Positions 45,170 to 56,720 of a stretch of 64,000 bases of DNA are shown here, piece by piece; within the stretch, counting starts at the first letter, position 1, and each line of letters begins with the position of its first letter. Position numbers and translations under genes: made by a program. Below the pieces are notes generated by a model. It made no database searches. It was given only the letters and a program-made list of their open reading frames with translations, and was not told the origin of the DNA. Origin of the DNA: Calliopum simillimum (lineage: Eukaryota > Arthropoda > Insecta > Diptera > Lauxaniidae); assembly GCA_951812925.1 (NCBI GenBank), contig OX638368.1:3844001-3908000 (forward strand). The letters run 5' to 3'.

Positions 45170-45735
45170 TTTTGTTTATATGGGAGGTGCCACGCCCTCT
45201 TATCTGATTTCACCCAGTTTTTGTTGAGAGCTTGCATTTTAAGTTCTTTGTGTCCGAGAAAAATTTAGTTCGATTATCTTAAAAAACGAATTCAGTATAG
45301 CGTTTTGAAGCTTTTTCTTATATGAAAGGTGCCACGCCCTCTTATCCAAATTCGCCCAATTTTTTTTTTCAGAGCTTGCGTTTACTGTTCGTAGTATTTA
45401 TGTGTATTTTAGTTGCATTGTCGTGAAAAATACTCCTAAAGTTGCATTTTGAATATATTACTTGTATGGGCGGTAGGCGTGTCTTTCAACCGATTTCACT
45501 CTTTTTCAACCCCACGAGCTATCTTTAATGACAGAGGCGGTGTACCAAATTTTATTGAATTATCTTGGTCAGTTTTCCCAGAAAATGTATTTCCAGACAG
45601 ACGGACATGGCTACATCGGACTCAGGAGGTGACGCTGATCAAGATTATATATACTTTTCCATATCTACCACGCTTCCTTCTCTCCGTTACAAACGGAAGG
45701 ACAAAGTGAATATACACTGGGTATAATAAAAAAAT
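45170..45735. repeat. dispersed brachyceran repeat
   Basis: GGTGCCACGCCCTCTTATC occurs twice (about 45186 and 45329) with shared flanks AGCTTGC. The right part, GACAGACGGACATGGCTACA followed by GATCAAGATTATATATACTT and a CGCTTCCTTCT...GTTACAAAC...GGGTATAATA end, matches a repeat I recall as very common in higher-fly genomes. Family name withheld. Confidence 0.6.
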
Positions 45736-45779
45736 TGGAAAATTTGCATATGATTAAAAAAAAAATATCCTGAAATTTT

Positions 45780-46560
45780 CCGAATTCATACGAGATATTC
45801 CTAATAAATCATGCGATAAGAAACCAAATTTGATTCATTGAAATTAATGGAATGTCTTTAAACTTTGCAAAATCCCATTAAATGTTCTTTAGCATTTAAA
45901 TAACGAAGAAATAATATGAATTTAAAAATGTAACATGACATTTTCAAAATTTGCATGAGATTTTTTTTAAATATCATGAGATAATAAACCAAACCCAAAC
46001 TAAAAAAAAAATAAAAAATATGTAAAAAGTGTCATTGCTGCATTGCACTTAACAAAATGTCATCAGATTTCGTAAAGTCCCAAAGGAATTTCTTTAGCAT
46101 ATGCTAAATAACGAAGAACGAATATGCATGTATTTACAAAACACGCATATGTTTTTTGAAAAAGTATCATGACGTTTTCCGAATCGAATGAGATGTTTTA
46201 AACACAGCAACAACTGTAATTAAGAAAAAATTTAAAAATATATAAAAGTGGCCTTACATAGTACTTGATAAAATGTCATCAGATTTTGCAAAATCTCATG
46301 AGATTTTCTTTAGGATGTAAATAACGAATAACGAATAAATTCATTTATCAAAAAATGACGCATGTATTTTTCAAAAGTATCAAGACATTTTCAGAATTCG
46401 CATGCGATGTTTTTAAGATATAATGCGATTATAAAGCGAGCCCGAACAAAGAAAAAATTTAAAAAATTTTTTTTTAAAAAGTGTCCTCGGTGCATTGAAC
46501 TATGCAAAACGTACTCAGATTTCGCAAAACCCCATGAGATTTTTTTTAGCAAATAAATAG
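45780..46560. repeat. ~200-bp satellite-like tandem repeat, four units
   Basis: Units start near 45780, 45951, 46178 and 46391 and share CATGAGATTTTTTTTAAATA-type phrases, AAACCAAACC, AAAAAGTGTCATTGCTGCAT and GATTTCGCAAAATCCCATGA. Irregular unit length (171-227 bp). Confidence 0.75.
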
Positions 46561-47389
46561 CAAAAAACATTTCAGATTTTTTAAAAAAAAATTATCTCTG
46601 CATAATTCGACAGCTTTTTGTTTTTAGAAATTTTGTATCATAACCTTTGAAAATAAAAAGCACATTGCTGGTCACCTTTACCATTTTATTTGTGTATTGA
46701 CAATGTTAAAGTGCTTACGCATGAATGTATGTGTGCAAAGCATTTCTTGTTGTTGCTATTATTGCTACATTAACTAAATACAAACATATTGACTACTTTG
46801 CATTACTCTCTTTCAGTGTGTGTGTGTATGTATGTATGTGTTTAATGCGTTTTAGTGTATTTGTAATTAATGTATAGCAATGGTCAGAATAACAGGCCAA
46901 TCAAGGGCATTGCAACGACATAATATGCTGTTGCGTGTAAATTGGCCAAGAGTCAAATTGACAACAGCAACAACAACACGGGCTGCTTCAGCAAATTGCA
47001 ACAGTGCAATTTAAAATAAATTACTCTCAATTATTCAGCGCGTTAATAATTTATAAGTCGTAGAGTGTTTTGAGTTATTTTACCTGTGAAATGATTTTTT
47101 TTTTTTTTTTTTTTTGTTTGAGCAAAAAAGGCTCGTGGGATGTTTAAGTGAATCCTTTAATATAAGATAGAACATAGGACTTGTGACTGTTTCACTTAGA
47201 AGTCAATTCAATTTAAAGTCTTACGTTAATAGCTTTTCGTAAAATTGCATAGAGTTTTTTATAAAATGTTGTTCGATTTCATTATTCTAAAAAGTTTTAT
47301 CATAATTTGTTAAGATAAAGTTATTTTGGTTTATGTCTTCCAATAATTAGTTGATACATCAGTTTATTGTAAATTGAAATTTTTTTCAA
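46561..47389. other. non-coding stretch
   Basis: TGTGTGTGTGTATGTATG near 46820 and a poly-T run near 47095. No gene supported. Confidence 0.45.
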
Positions 47390-47900
47390 AAGAAGGTGTG
47401 AATTTTTTCGCGAGACTTAAAAAAAAAATCTCATAGGAAAAAATTTTGAAAAAAGATTAAAAAGTATTTACAAAAATTACCAAATTTTAAGAAAAATTGC
47501 ATGCGATATTTGAAAATTTTATGCAACTTATTATTATTTTTTTTTTTCATATAGATGACCCTTAAACCAAAATCGCATAAAATGTTACTTCTTGAAAATT
47601 TACAAAAATCTCATGAAAAAAAAAATCGCACAAAGAAAGTGTGAATTTTTACGCGAATTTATCGCGTAATCTTAAAAAATCTCATAAGACAAAATTTCGA
47701 ATTTCAGAAAAGGATTAATAAGTTTTTACAAAAATTATAAGAAGAACCAGATTTTTACAAAAATCAAATGCAATATTTGAAAATTGCATGCGAGTTATTT
47801 TATAATTTTTTCAATATAGATTACCATTTAACCAAAATCGCATAAAATGTTACTACTTGAAAATTTATTACAAAAATCTCATGAAATAAAAACTCATAAT
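47390..47900. repeat. 243-bp tandem repeat, two units
   Basis: GTGTGAATTTTT at about 47396 and 47639. Both units carry AAAATCTCATA, GCATGCGATATTTGAAAAT-like sequence and AAAATCGCATAAAATGTTAC. Confidence 0.8.
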
Positions 47901-48309
47901 TTGATTGAAGGTTAGTAAAAATTCACTTTAACTGATCAGAAAATCTTTGAATAATCCCCAAAAAATGCTAAAAGAAAGCCCACGAGAGATTAATTTGATG
48001 AGATGATTATGAAACAAAAATCACAATGATGTCATCCGATACAAGCGTGGTTGGTAGCCAGCAAAATAACATAAGATAACGAAATATTAAAAAAAGACTT
48101 TATAATAGTAGCAAAAATTAATAAGAATTGGCTTTAGGCTGTAAGAAATTTCATATTCAATTTTATAAAAACAACATGGGTTTAATTAAGTAATTTTTTT
48201 TATTACAAAAATCACGAGAGATTAAGAGATGTCATGAGAATTTGCGAAAATCTCATAAGCTAAGACATTAGTTTTCGAAAACAATTACGCATAAAATTTA
48301 TAAAATAAC

Positions 48310-49310
48310 TTATTTAGCACTCAATAAATATATCAAAAAATTTACAAAAATTTTACTTGAGTTTTCGACTAAAAATACCTTAAAATTGATAAAAAAAATA
48401 CTAGGTGATATATCGTGAAAATTTAAAAGAATGTTCTGAAGTTTTAGCATATACTCAAATTTTTTGTATTCTCTCTGTAAGATAATAAAAAAATTTAATG
48501 ATACTTTGTGATATATCATGAAAATTTACAAAAATAACCTACAATTTTAGCAAATATGCAATTTTTTGTATTCCTTCTGTAAAAATAATAAAAAAAATAT
48601 CGCATGATACTTTGAGATATATCATGAAAAATTACAAAAATAGCCTACAATTTTAGCAAATATGCAATTTTTTGTATTCCTTCTGTGAAAGTAATAAAGA
48701 AAATCGCATGATACCTTGTGATATATCATGAAAATTTACAAGAATGTCTTGCAGTTTAAGCCATTGTGCAATTTTTTTGTATTCCCTCTGTAAAAATAAT
48801 AAAAAATCGCATGAGACATTGTGATATATCATTAAAATTTACAAAAATAGCCTACAGTTTTAAAATATGCAATTTTTTGTTTTCCCTCAGTAAAAATAAT
48901 ATAAAAAATCGCATGATACTTTGAGGTATATCATGAAAAATTACAAAAATAGCCCACAATTTTAGCAAATATGCAATTTTTTGTTTTCGCTCAGTAAAAG
49001 TAATAAAAAAAATCGCATGATACCTTGTGATATTTCATGAAAATTTAGAAGAATGTCCTACAGTTTAAGCCAATATGCAATTTTTTGTATTCCTGTTGTA
49101 AAAATAATTAAAAATCGCATAATACTAGGTGATATAACGTGAAAATTTATAAGAATGTTCTACAGTTTTACCAAATACTCAAATTTTTTGTATTCTCTCT
49201 GTAAAATAATAAAAAAATTGCATGATACTTTGTGATATATCATGAAAAATGACAAAAATAGCCTACAATTTGAGTAAATATGGATTTTTTTCTATTCCCT
49301 CAGTAAAAAT
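48310..49310. repeat. 103-bp satellite with higher-order order, nine units
   Basis: GATATATC anchors lie at 48407, 48510, 48616, 48720, 48823, 48925, 49029, 49131 and 49234, spacing 102-106 bp. Each unit also has CATGAAAATTTACAAAAATA, TTTTAGCAAATATGCAATTT and AAAATCGCATGATACTTTG. Two variants, X (AAGAATGTYYT) and A (AAAATAGCCTACA), occur in the order X A A X A A X X A. Confidence 0.92.
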
Positions 49311-51539
49311 ACTTAATTTTGACGCAGTACGTTTAGGATGCGCACAAAATATATGCATTCATACAAACATATACATATTTAATGTACGTGGCATAATATA
49401 ACCAAACAAAGGATATTAGCATAACATATGCTCATACACATACATATACAAGGGGAGACATAACAAAAACACATAAAATAATAACAGTAAAATGTGAAAA
49501 ATATTACAATACAAATACGCGTATGCAAAATAGATGACAACAATATTTGTTATGCAATGCATGTTGCTGCTTGATTTTTGGCTAATGTTGTTGCTGTTCC
49601 TGTTGTTGCTACACTTAAATATTTAGTGGCGAACGCTAACAGCAAACGGCAGCAGCAAACAATAGCAACATTGGCAGTCGCGTCTGAAGTGTGTTGTGTC
49701 CCATTTGTGCAAAAATAACGCAACGAATAATATCTTGTGTTCTTACGTTCTTAACGTTTGTAGGGCATACATTTTTTGTTGTTTTGTTATAAAATTTTAT
49801 TCATTTTCGCAGATTTTTGTGTTATTGTTGTTTCTATATACATACACACACACACACTTGTTATATGTGTTGCAAGCACAGTGTTGCCACATTTTGTATA
49901 ATAACTCTTACAAATACAGCATTATATATAAAAAACAATGTCGCATTGGGTAGAAGTTGCAGCTGAGCACAAGTAAAAAGTGTGTTAGGGAATGTTTTGT
50001 GAACTTAGGTATGTAGCACATAGTACGGAAGCAGTAATTTAGCTGTCAAAAATGAGGTTAAATTTAGCAACATTTGAAGACTATAAGCTATACAAAGGTA
50101 TAAGTACGTAAAATTTTCATCAAATAAACAGTGGTATGTTTTGAAATTTTTTGCAATAATGTTTTCAAAAATTTTAACAAGAAAGAAAACCCAATTGCAA
50201 TTTGGCGTTAAAAACATTTGAATATCTAACAACATTACTTTCATGTTATAAGTTTGTTCAACTCCCTAGCAACCTTTAGCACTTTTCGCTTTTGTTGACT
50301 TAAATTTCATAAAACTCAACTTGGGTTAAAAATGTTTCCTACAACGCTGACCATATAATTTAGTTAAGTGTACCTTAGGGTCCTTAGCATTTGGAATAAG
50401 CAAGATCTTATTTTTCTCCTTTTCTTTGCTAAGTGCAGTCAAATGTTTCAATGAAGTCTTGAAAAAAACACAACCAACAACAACAAGTAGAACATAAACA
50501 AACAGCAAATGAATAAATAAACAAACTTTCGTTAAGTTTTTACAAAAAGTTTAAGAGCACAACATCAATGCTACAACGCATGGACTTATTCTACTGGTTT
50601 TCTTATTTTTTTCGCTTTAAGAAAAATACTATACATAGCAAGATTATGTTTACAAGAAAGTAAGCAAAAGAGTTACGTTAAGTTTTGTGGCAAAAGTTTC
50701 AAAAGGTTATCAAGCCACATAAATAACAAAAAAAAAAGAAAAGGAAAATGTATCTAAAAGGAGGTGAAAAAATACACTATGTTAAACATTGCCAGGAAAA
50801 TGTGCGTTTTATTAAAGCTCAAACTTTCGTTAAGTTTTTTTTTAACAAAATTTACTTAACGCCAGAATACTTATTAAAGCAAAATTTATTTTTAAGTAAA
50901 TAAGTATATTGGAAAAAACTACTAAAACCAAATTATTTTGGCAGCATAAAATTTTTTGGAAAATAAGCAAAATGCCACAGTACAGCTTGATTTGCTAGGT
51001 TAATTGCAACAGCAGTTTTCAGCAACATTTTGTTCAACAAAAAAAAAAAAGTAAACTCAACTGAACTCAACAATTGCAATGTAAATTTTTCCCAAAGTTC
51101 TTAAAGATTCTTGAAGAATTGTAAATGTTTTGCACAAACTTCTTGTTGTAGTCTGTTTAATTACAATGCCCGCTCATCACTTGCTGTAATGAAGCTGCTA
51201 CTGCTGCTCCTGTAAACGTGTGCCAAAACTTTCGTTAAATTTTGCGCAAAACTTTAAAGTTTTCAAAACTGTGCGCTTGTAGCTGGCAGCTGGAAATTGC
51301 TTTGGTGTTGTTAAACAACGCTAGAAATATGTGTTTACACTTAAGTATAGTAAGCAAAGTATTTCAAAGTTTCGTTAAGTTTTTCAGCTACAGCGAAAGA
51401 AATTGTACTGCAATGTTTGTTTAAAAACTGTTAGTTATCTTCAATACTCGCAGCATGTGTACTTCTTTTACAATAATTTTTTTTTTTTTTTATTTAAAAA
51501 CACTTAAACAGTTTCCACGCAAATTTTCATACAAATTTG
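49311..51539. other. non-coding stretch
   Basis: Short ACACAC and CAACAA simple repeats; TTTCGTTAAGTTTT recurs at about 50527, 50825 and 51370, a minor local repeat. No gene supported. Confidence 0.45.
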
Positions 51540-51900
51540 GGCGATAGTCATTTTGGAAATAGCGCTCAAATGTTTGTCTCTATGTTCATAAAAGTCTCCC
51601 GAACGGCTGGAACGATCACCGAAAAAATTTTTGTCGAAATAGATGTCGTTTTTTTTTGTATTTCCTACACGTTTCATTTCTTTTTACGACATTTTAGTGA
51701 AAAAAAAAAAAATGTTCACCCAAGGGCCCCCCTTGGATGTCCGAATCAAAAATTAAAATTTTCTTTTTTTTTCGTCTTTTCGCGTTTTCTACGCTTTTCA
51801 TGACTTTTTACGACATTTTATTGAAAAAAAACTTTTTCACCCAAGGGTCTCCCTTGGAAGGCGGAATCAAAAATTAAAAACTTTTTTTTTCGTTTCTATA
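51540..51900. repeat. dispersed repeat with ~120-bp duplication
   Basis: TTTTTACGACATTTTAGTG and TTTTTACGACATTTTATTG, each followed by CACCCAAGGG and CCTTGGA, form two units. The region is related in reverse to 23310-23570. Its left edge (GGGCGATAGTCATTTTGGAA ATAGCGCTCAAA) resembles the 54.6-55.1 kb repeats. Confidence 0.7.
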
Positions 51901-52909
51901 GATCATGTTGAAAATATCCTGTTCTGGTGAAATTGTTCTTGTCAAATTACTTTTTATATATAAGGAATAAAAAATCCTAAAAAACAAAAAAATTTTTTTT
52001 CCCCAAGTTGTGACCTACAATTTTAATGGAACAAAAAATATTTCGATTAAATTACATCTGAAATATAAAAATTTCCATCGCTCTCTGCTGTAAACAAAAG
52101 AAATTTGCCATTTTGCCAAAATTTTTAATCAGTTAAGAAAATTTAAGTAAAGCAGTAGAATTTCAAATTTATTACGGGCGCTAATTTGGCATTACAATAA
52201 AAAAGTCGGAAACAGCAACGCGGATGCTGCTCGGTTGTAAAAGTTAAATGTAAAAATGCGCGCTACTAAAATCCGTAGCGTGACACAGTGAATACATGTT
52301 CCAAAACAGCAAATGGTAAAAAGTTATTTCCTACTTCAATAAAAATACAGCTGGAAATCATACTATGCCACTCACTGGCGCCTTCCCTTCATTTTTCCTT
52401 TTACACATTTGGCTGTCATTACAGCGCCATAAAACGTCATCTAAACGACAATACTCCAAAAACAAAAAAAAAAAAAACGCCAGTATCACAAGCAAAAATT
52501 GCACATCACTCCAGCAGCAGCAACAGTAAAGAAGATGATGAAACCGCTGCTGTTGGTGATGATGACGACAACGCCGTTGAATGCCCAAGGGACAGTTATG
52601 AGCCGATAGTATGAGCGGCAGCAACAGCAATACCAAATGACTTGACTATTAAGTTAACGTTACGCGTGCTTTTGCTTTGTTGTTGTCATTGTTGTTGCTT
52701 TAGCGTGCTGTGACTGCTGTGTTTTATTTACCTTTTGAAAGTTTGCTTATAGGAGCGGCAGCAATAAAATTTGCTCCTTCGAAAATTGTACAAGTGTTCA
52801 TAGACATAGTGGAGATGCTCTATTGCTTAGATTTGTTTGTTGTTTGAATATTTTGGAAAAAGTGTAATGAATTCTACTCTGGAAAATAACTTTGGAAATA
52901 ATCTTCACA

Positions 52910-53150
52910 GCAAATAGTTTGGGTGTAAAATTCAAATCAAATTGAAAGGAATAGATATCCACACCAAATTTGGTATAAAAGCTATGCTTCAACTTGGTAT
53001 ACAAACCGATTTGTATAAATTTTATACAAATAAAGCATTTTGGTTTAAATTTAATAGTATCACCATACAAAAATCTTTTATACTATTTTTGTATAAATTT
53101 TATATAGAAGTTCATATGAAAGTATTTTAAACCATTTAATATTAAAGATC
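52910..53150. repeat. dispersed repeat R1, copy 3 of 3
   Basis: CACACCAAATTTGGTATAAA, CTTGGTATACAAACC, TTTTGGTTTAAATTTAATAG and TATATAGAAGTTCATATGAA occur in the same order as at 37620-37925. Confidence 0.75.
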
Positions 53151-54584
53151 CAAGATGTGAATCTATTCTTTCAATAAAATTCAAAAAAATTTCGAATTTC
53201 TCATGCAAATCATTCAAAACATCAATTTTCTGAAAAAAGTCATATGATTTTCAATGCGAGTTTGCAATGAAAGCAATTGTGTATGAAAACAATTTGTTGC
53301 CTACCTATGAAAATAATGTGTTGCATGCTTTTAGGGATAAATAATTTTAGTTCATTTTCTATGGAAGGTAAAGAGTTTAAAGCTTTTACTTTATTCATAC
53401 CGGAAGTAGGGTACATAAAGAGAGAGCAAAAAAAGAAAAACATCACGAAAAATGCTCTTGAAATAAATTAAACACGAAATGAAGGAAAAGTCACCAAAAA
53501 CAAGAAAAAAAAAGAAAACTCCCAAAGTTTCTGAAAATGCCGCGCGCGCGCGACCTACGTGATGTGCATTTTTGTGCTTTTGTTTTACTCACAGCAAAGG
53601 ACTGAATTGAATGAGCGATGACTGAGTGAATGAATGAATGAAGTTCACTGCCGTCGTCCGTGGTCGCAACGTTAAGTCACAAAGCCATCATGAGGATGCG
53701 AAATTGCAGTAGCGCCCTCTAGCTCTCAGCTCCTCACTGTGGCTGTTTGTCCGCTTTAATTTGAATAACGAAGGTTTTTCTGTTTCTTTTTTTTATGGTT
53801 CGCTTTTTATTTCAGCTATGCGTCGTACCTCAGTTTGTTGTATTTGTTTTCTTCTTGCATGCACGTGTGTATGTGTTTGTGCCATTCAGTGTCCTTGTGC
53901 ACAAATTTTTTTTAATATGAATTTAATAACCTCTTTTTCATTTCATTTTGTTTCATTTTACGTTTGTTTAGTGATTTTTATTTATTTCGCACATTTTTTT
54001 GCTTTATTAAATATAACGGTTGTTCTTGCTGTTGTTTCTTCATCTTATCTATGATCCTTAGAACAAGGTTAAACACACGTGTATTTGTACTTACACACAC
54101 ACACGTTGTTGACCTGCGCTCATATTATTATTCTCATAAATACAGTTACTTACGTATAATGCGACATACGTAAACACTTGTACAATAAGCTAAGGTTATT
54201 ATTTTGTATGACCCTTGACCTTAACGCATTTGCTTCGCAAGCATGTATATAAGTACGCATGTGTGAGTGTGTGTGTGTGAGTATATGCTTTTCCCATGTG
54301 TCCTTATCACGTCGTTAGCTGCATTTTGAGCGAAATTTAATCAACTTGGCGCTTTGTCGCAGCAGCACAAGCGATCAAACGTAAATTCATTTTAAATTCA
54401 GCGCACGAAATAACAAATTAGCTCATTGGATTCCAAAGCATAATAATGACATATAATTAGGTTTGTTGTTAGTGGCATAATAGAAGTTTAATATTTTTTG
54501 TAGTTTTTTCGATTTTAGACTGACACTGCTTGAAATGTTTAAAAGTTGCATTGATCCTTTTAAAAATTATAAATTTTTTGGTGG
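53151..54584. other. non-coding stretch with a GC-rich patch
   Basis: GCCGCGCGCGCGCGACC at about 53539 opens a ~220-bp patch clearly richer in G+C than its neighbours (through about 53750). It has no open frame of note. TG/CA microsatellite lies near 54265. Confidence 0.45.
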
Positions 54585-55110
54585 GTGGTAGGAAATAACG
54601 CCCAAGGAAATAACGCTCAATAACGAAATAACATCCAAACTTTTTTCATATAAATATGGGCATTAATCATTTTAAGAAATAACGCTCAAAATTTTGGCTT
54701 TATTTAGTAGAAAATTTTTTCATTATTTTGTTTATAGTTTGGGCGTTATTTCATTAAAAAACGATATAGCGTCCAAAAACCAAATACCACAAAAAAATTT
54801 AAAAAAAAAGAAATAACGTCTAGTTAGAAATTAAATATCGCGCAAAAACCAAATTATTTTCAAATAAATAAGAGCGATAATCATCTTGGAAATATCGGCT
54901 CAAAATTTAATTATATGAAAATAATTTTGGCGTTATTTCGTTTTTTTAATGAAATAACGTCCAAAATGAAAACAAAATAACACCCATATTTTTAACGAAA
55001 TAAAACCAAAATGATGAAAATAATTGATGCGCTATTTGGTTTTTATTTTGGGCGTTTTTTTCTTTCTTTTTTGTTTTTACTTTTTTGGGCGTTATTTCCG
55101 AAGGTCGAAA
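54585..55110. repeat. cluster of GAAATAACGCCC motifs in both orientations
   Basis: GAAATAACG occurs at 54592, 54607, 54676, 54810 and 54951, and its inverse CGTTATTTC at about 54743, 54931 and 55090, often as GGGCGTTATTTC, with many near matches (ATATAGCGTCC, AATATCGGCTC). Spacers are AT-rich and not obviously homologous, so this is an interspersed motif cluster rather than a simple tandem array. Confidence 0.75.
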
Positions 55111-55624
55111 TTTTTTTAGTGTATTTCATAAAGCACTGAACAGAGAGCTCAATCAAACATGGCATTCGCAGTTAAATAAATTATGAAGTATGGTGATGGT
55201 GGTGTGCCACCTTTTATTTTGGCATTGTAACGAACCTTTCGCGGGGGTGATCCTCAGTGGCGTTCACAGGTGCGGCTACTCAAAATTTATATTCGCATAG
55301 ACCTCGGCTGAACAAGTGATTAATGAAAAAACCCTACACTAACTTTCTTAGCTCAGAGAGCAAAAAATTTGTTTTATTTTAGATTTTTCTCTTTGTCTTT
55401 GTTTCTTAGTTTTTTTCTCTTTCGCTGTAGGTTCCGCTCTCGCTGCTGCTCTGGATCTTTGCCTATTGTCTCTGCTGCTCTGCTGTTGTATCGCGTGATG
55501 TAACGCTGTCGCCACTCTTTCGGTGGTTGTACAACTTTGTCATGCGTCGTTAGTATTGGTCTCTCCGTTTTTTTGCTCTTAGTCTTTTCTCTTGTATCTC
55601 TAGTGTAATTTTGCTTATGATCTC

Positions 55625-55800
55625 GTATTCACCCGCAGTGCTCTGCCATGTCGCAGTTAACCGCTCGTGTCTACAGTCACACTTACAAAAATAACGTCGC
55701 GTCGATTTGTTGTGTTTGAATGTAACTTGCTTCCACCCGCAGTGCCCTGCTATTACGCAGATAACCGGTCGTGATCACAAAAATCGTCGCGTTGGTCCGA
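55625..55800. repeat. ~113-bp tandem duplication
   Basis: TTCACCCGCAGTGCTCTGCC and TTCCACCCGCAGTGCCCTGC, each followed by CGCAGNTAACCG and TCGTG, mark two diverged units about 113 bp apart. Locally GC-richer. Function unknown. Confidence 0.7.
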
Positions 55801-56319
55801 AGTCTTTGACAAAAATAATATATTACCTGAACTCTGTAGCTGCAGCTGTTGATGTTGCCTGAGTGAAACTCGACAATCGACTGAATAAGAATCGACTTCA
55901 GCTCGTTTCTTTATAATTCGTAATTCACTTTGGCGAAGTGTGAAATGACAATCAGCTGTTTTTGTTGACACAGTTCTCACATCGTGCAAGGTTGCCCTTG
56001 ATATGAAAAATGTCTGCCGGACACGTTGCTTGGAATACGGCAAAACAGTCACTCGAATGATTTACACTGATTCTGATATTTGGAAGCAAATTTTGATGGC
56101 CAACTGAGTACTCAGATCTCAAGATGTGACCCATCCGAACTTTTTTTAATGCGCGTCAGCCTCAAACTATTGACAAGATCGCTATGCCGCTCGAGATGCT
56201 CCAAAAAATTACGAAAAATGTACCAAAAAGAACACATTTTGTACTGACGATTAGAGGCAGCGACATGAATTGAAAATGATAAATATCGATAACCATGGTT
56301 TTCATCTTTATTTTTAACT

Positions 56320-56720
56320 ATGAATCCTTCGCGTGTCCCAAGAAATGAATCAAATAAAGCTTGTTGATACTCCACCATACATGTTTTTTTCCTAGTATAT
56401 CTAAATTTTTTTTTTTTTAGCTTGTTGAAAGTACGCTATAAATGTTTACCCTCTAGATTTCTAGATATTCTACGTTTTGACTAAGAAGCCTTCGGATGAC
56501 CTTCGGGAAACTTCGGGTGTTCCAGGAAATGAAGCTTCTGAATTCTTCGTTTTGACTTCAGATGACTTTCGGGTGTCCCAGAAAATTAATCAATTAAAGT
56601 TTGTTGAGAGTACGCCATAGATTTTTTCCCTCTAAAATACCAAGATATTCTTCGTTTTAATTATGGAGCCATCGGATGAACTTCGAGTGTGCCAGAAAAC
56701 TACCAACAAATGATATTTAA
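56320..56720. repeat. degenerate tandem repeat
   Basis: GCTTGTTGA...ACTCCACCATA, GCTTGTTGAAAGTACGCTAT and GTTTGTTGAGAGTACGCCAT (about 56358, 56421, 56598), with AGATATTCTACGTTTTGACT-like and AGCCTTCGGATGA phrases, mark diverged units. Confidence 0.6.

Noticed and set aside
52288..52614. 108-codon open frame with acidic Ser/Asp tail
   Set aside because: Tail is from CAGCAG and GATGATGAC triplets; the rest is AT-rich and unlike coding sequence.
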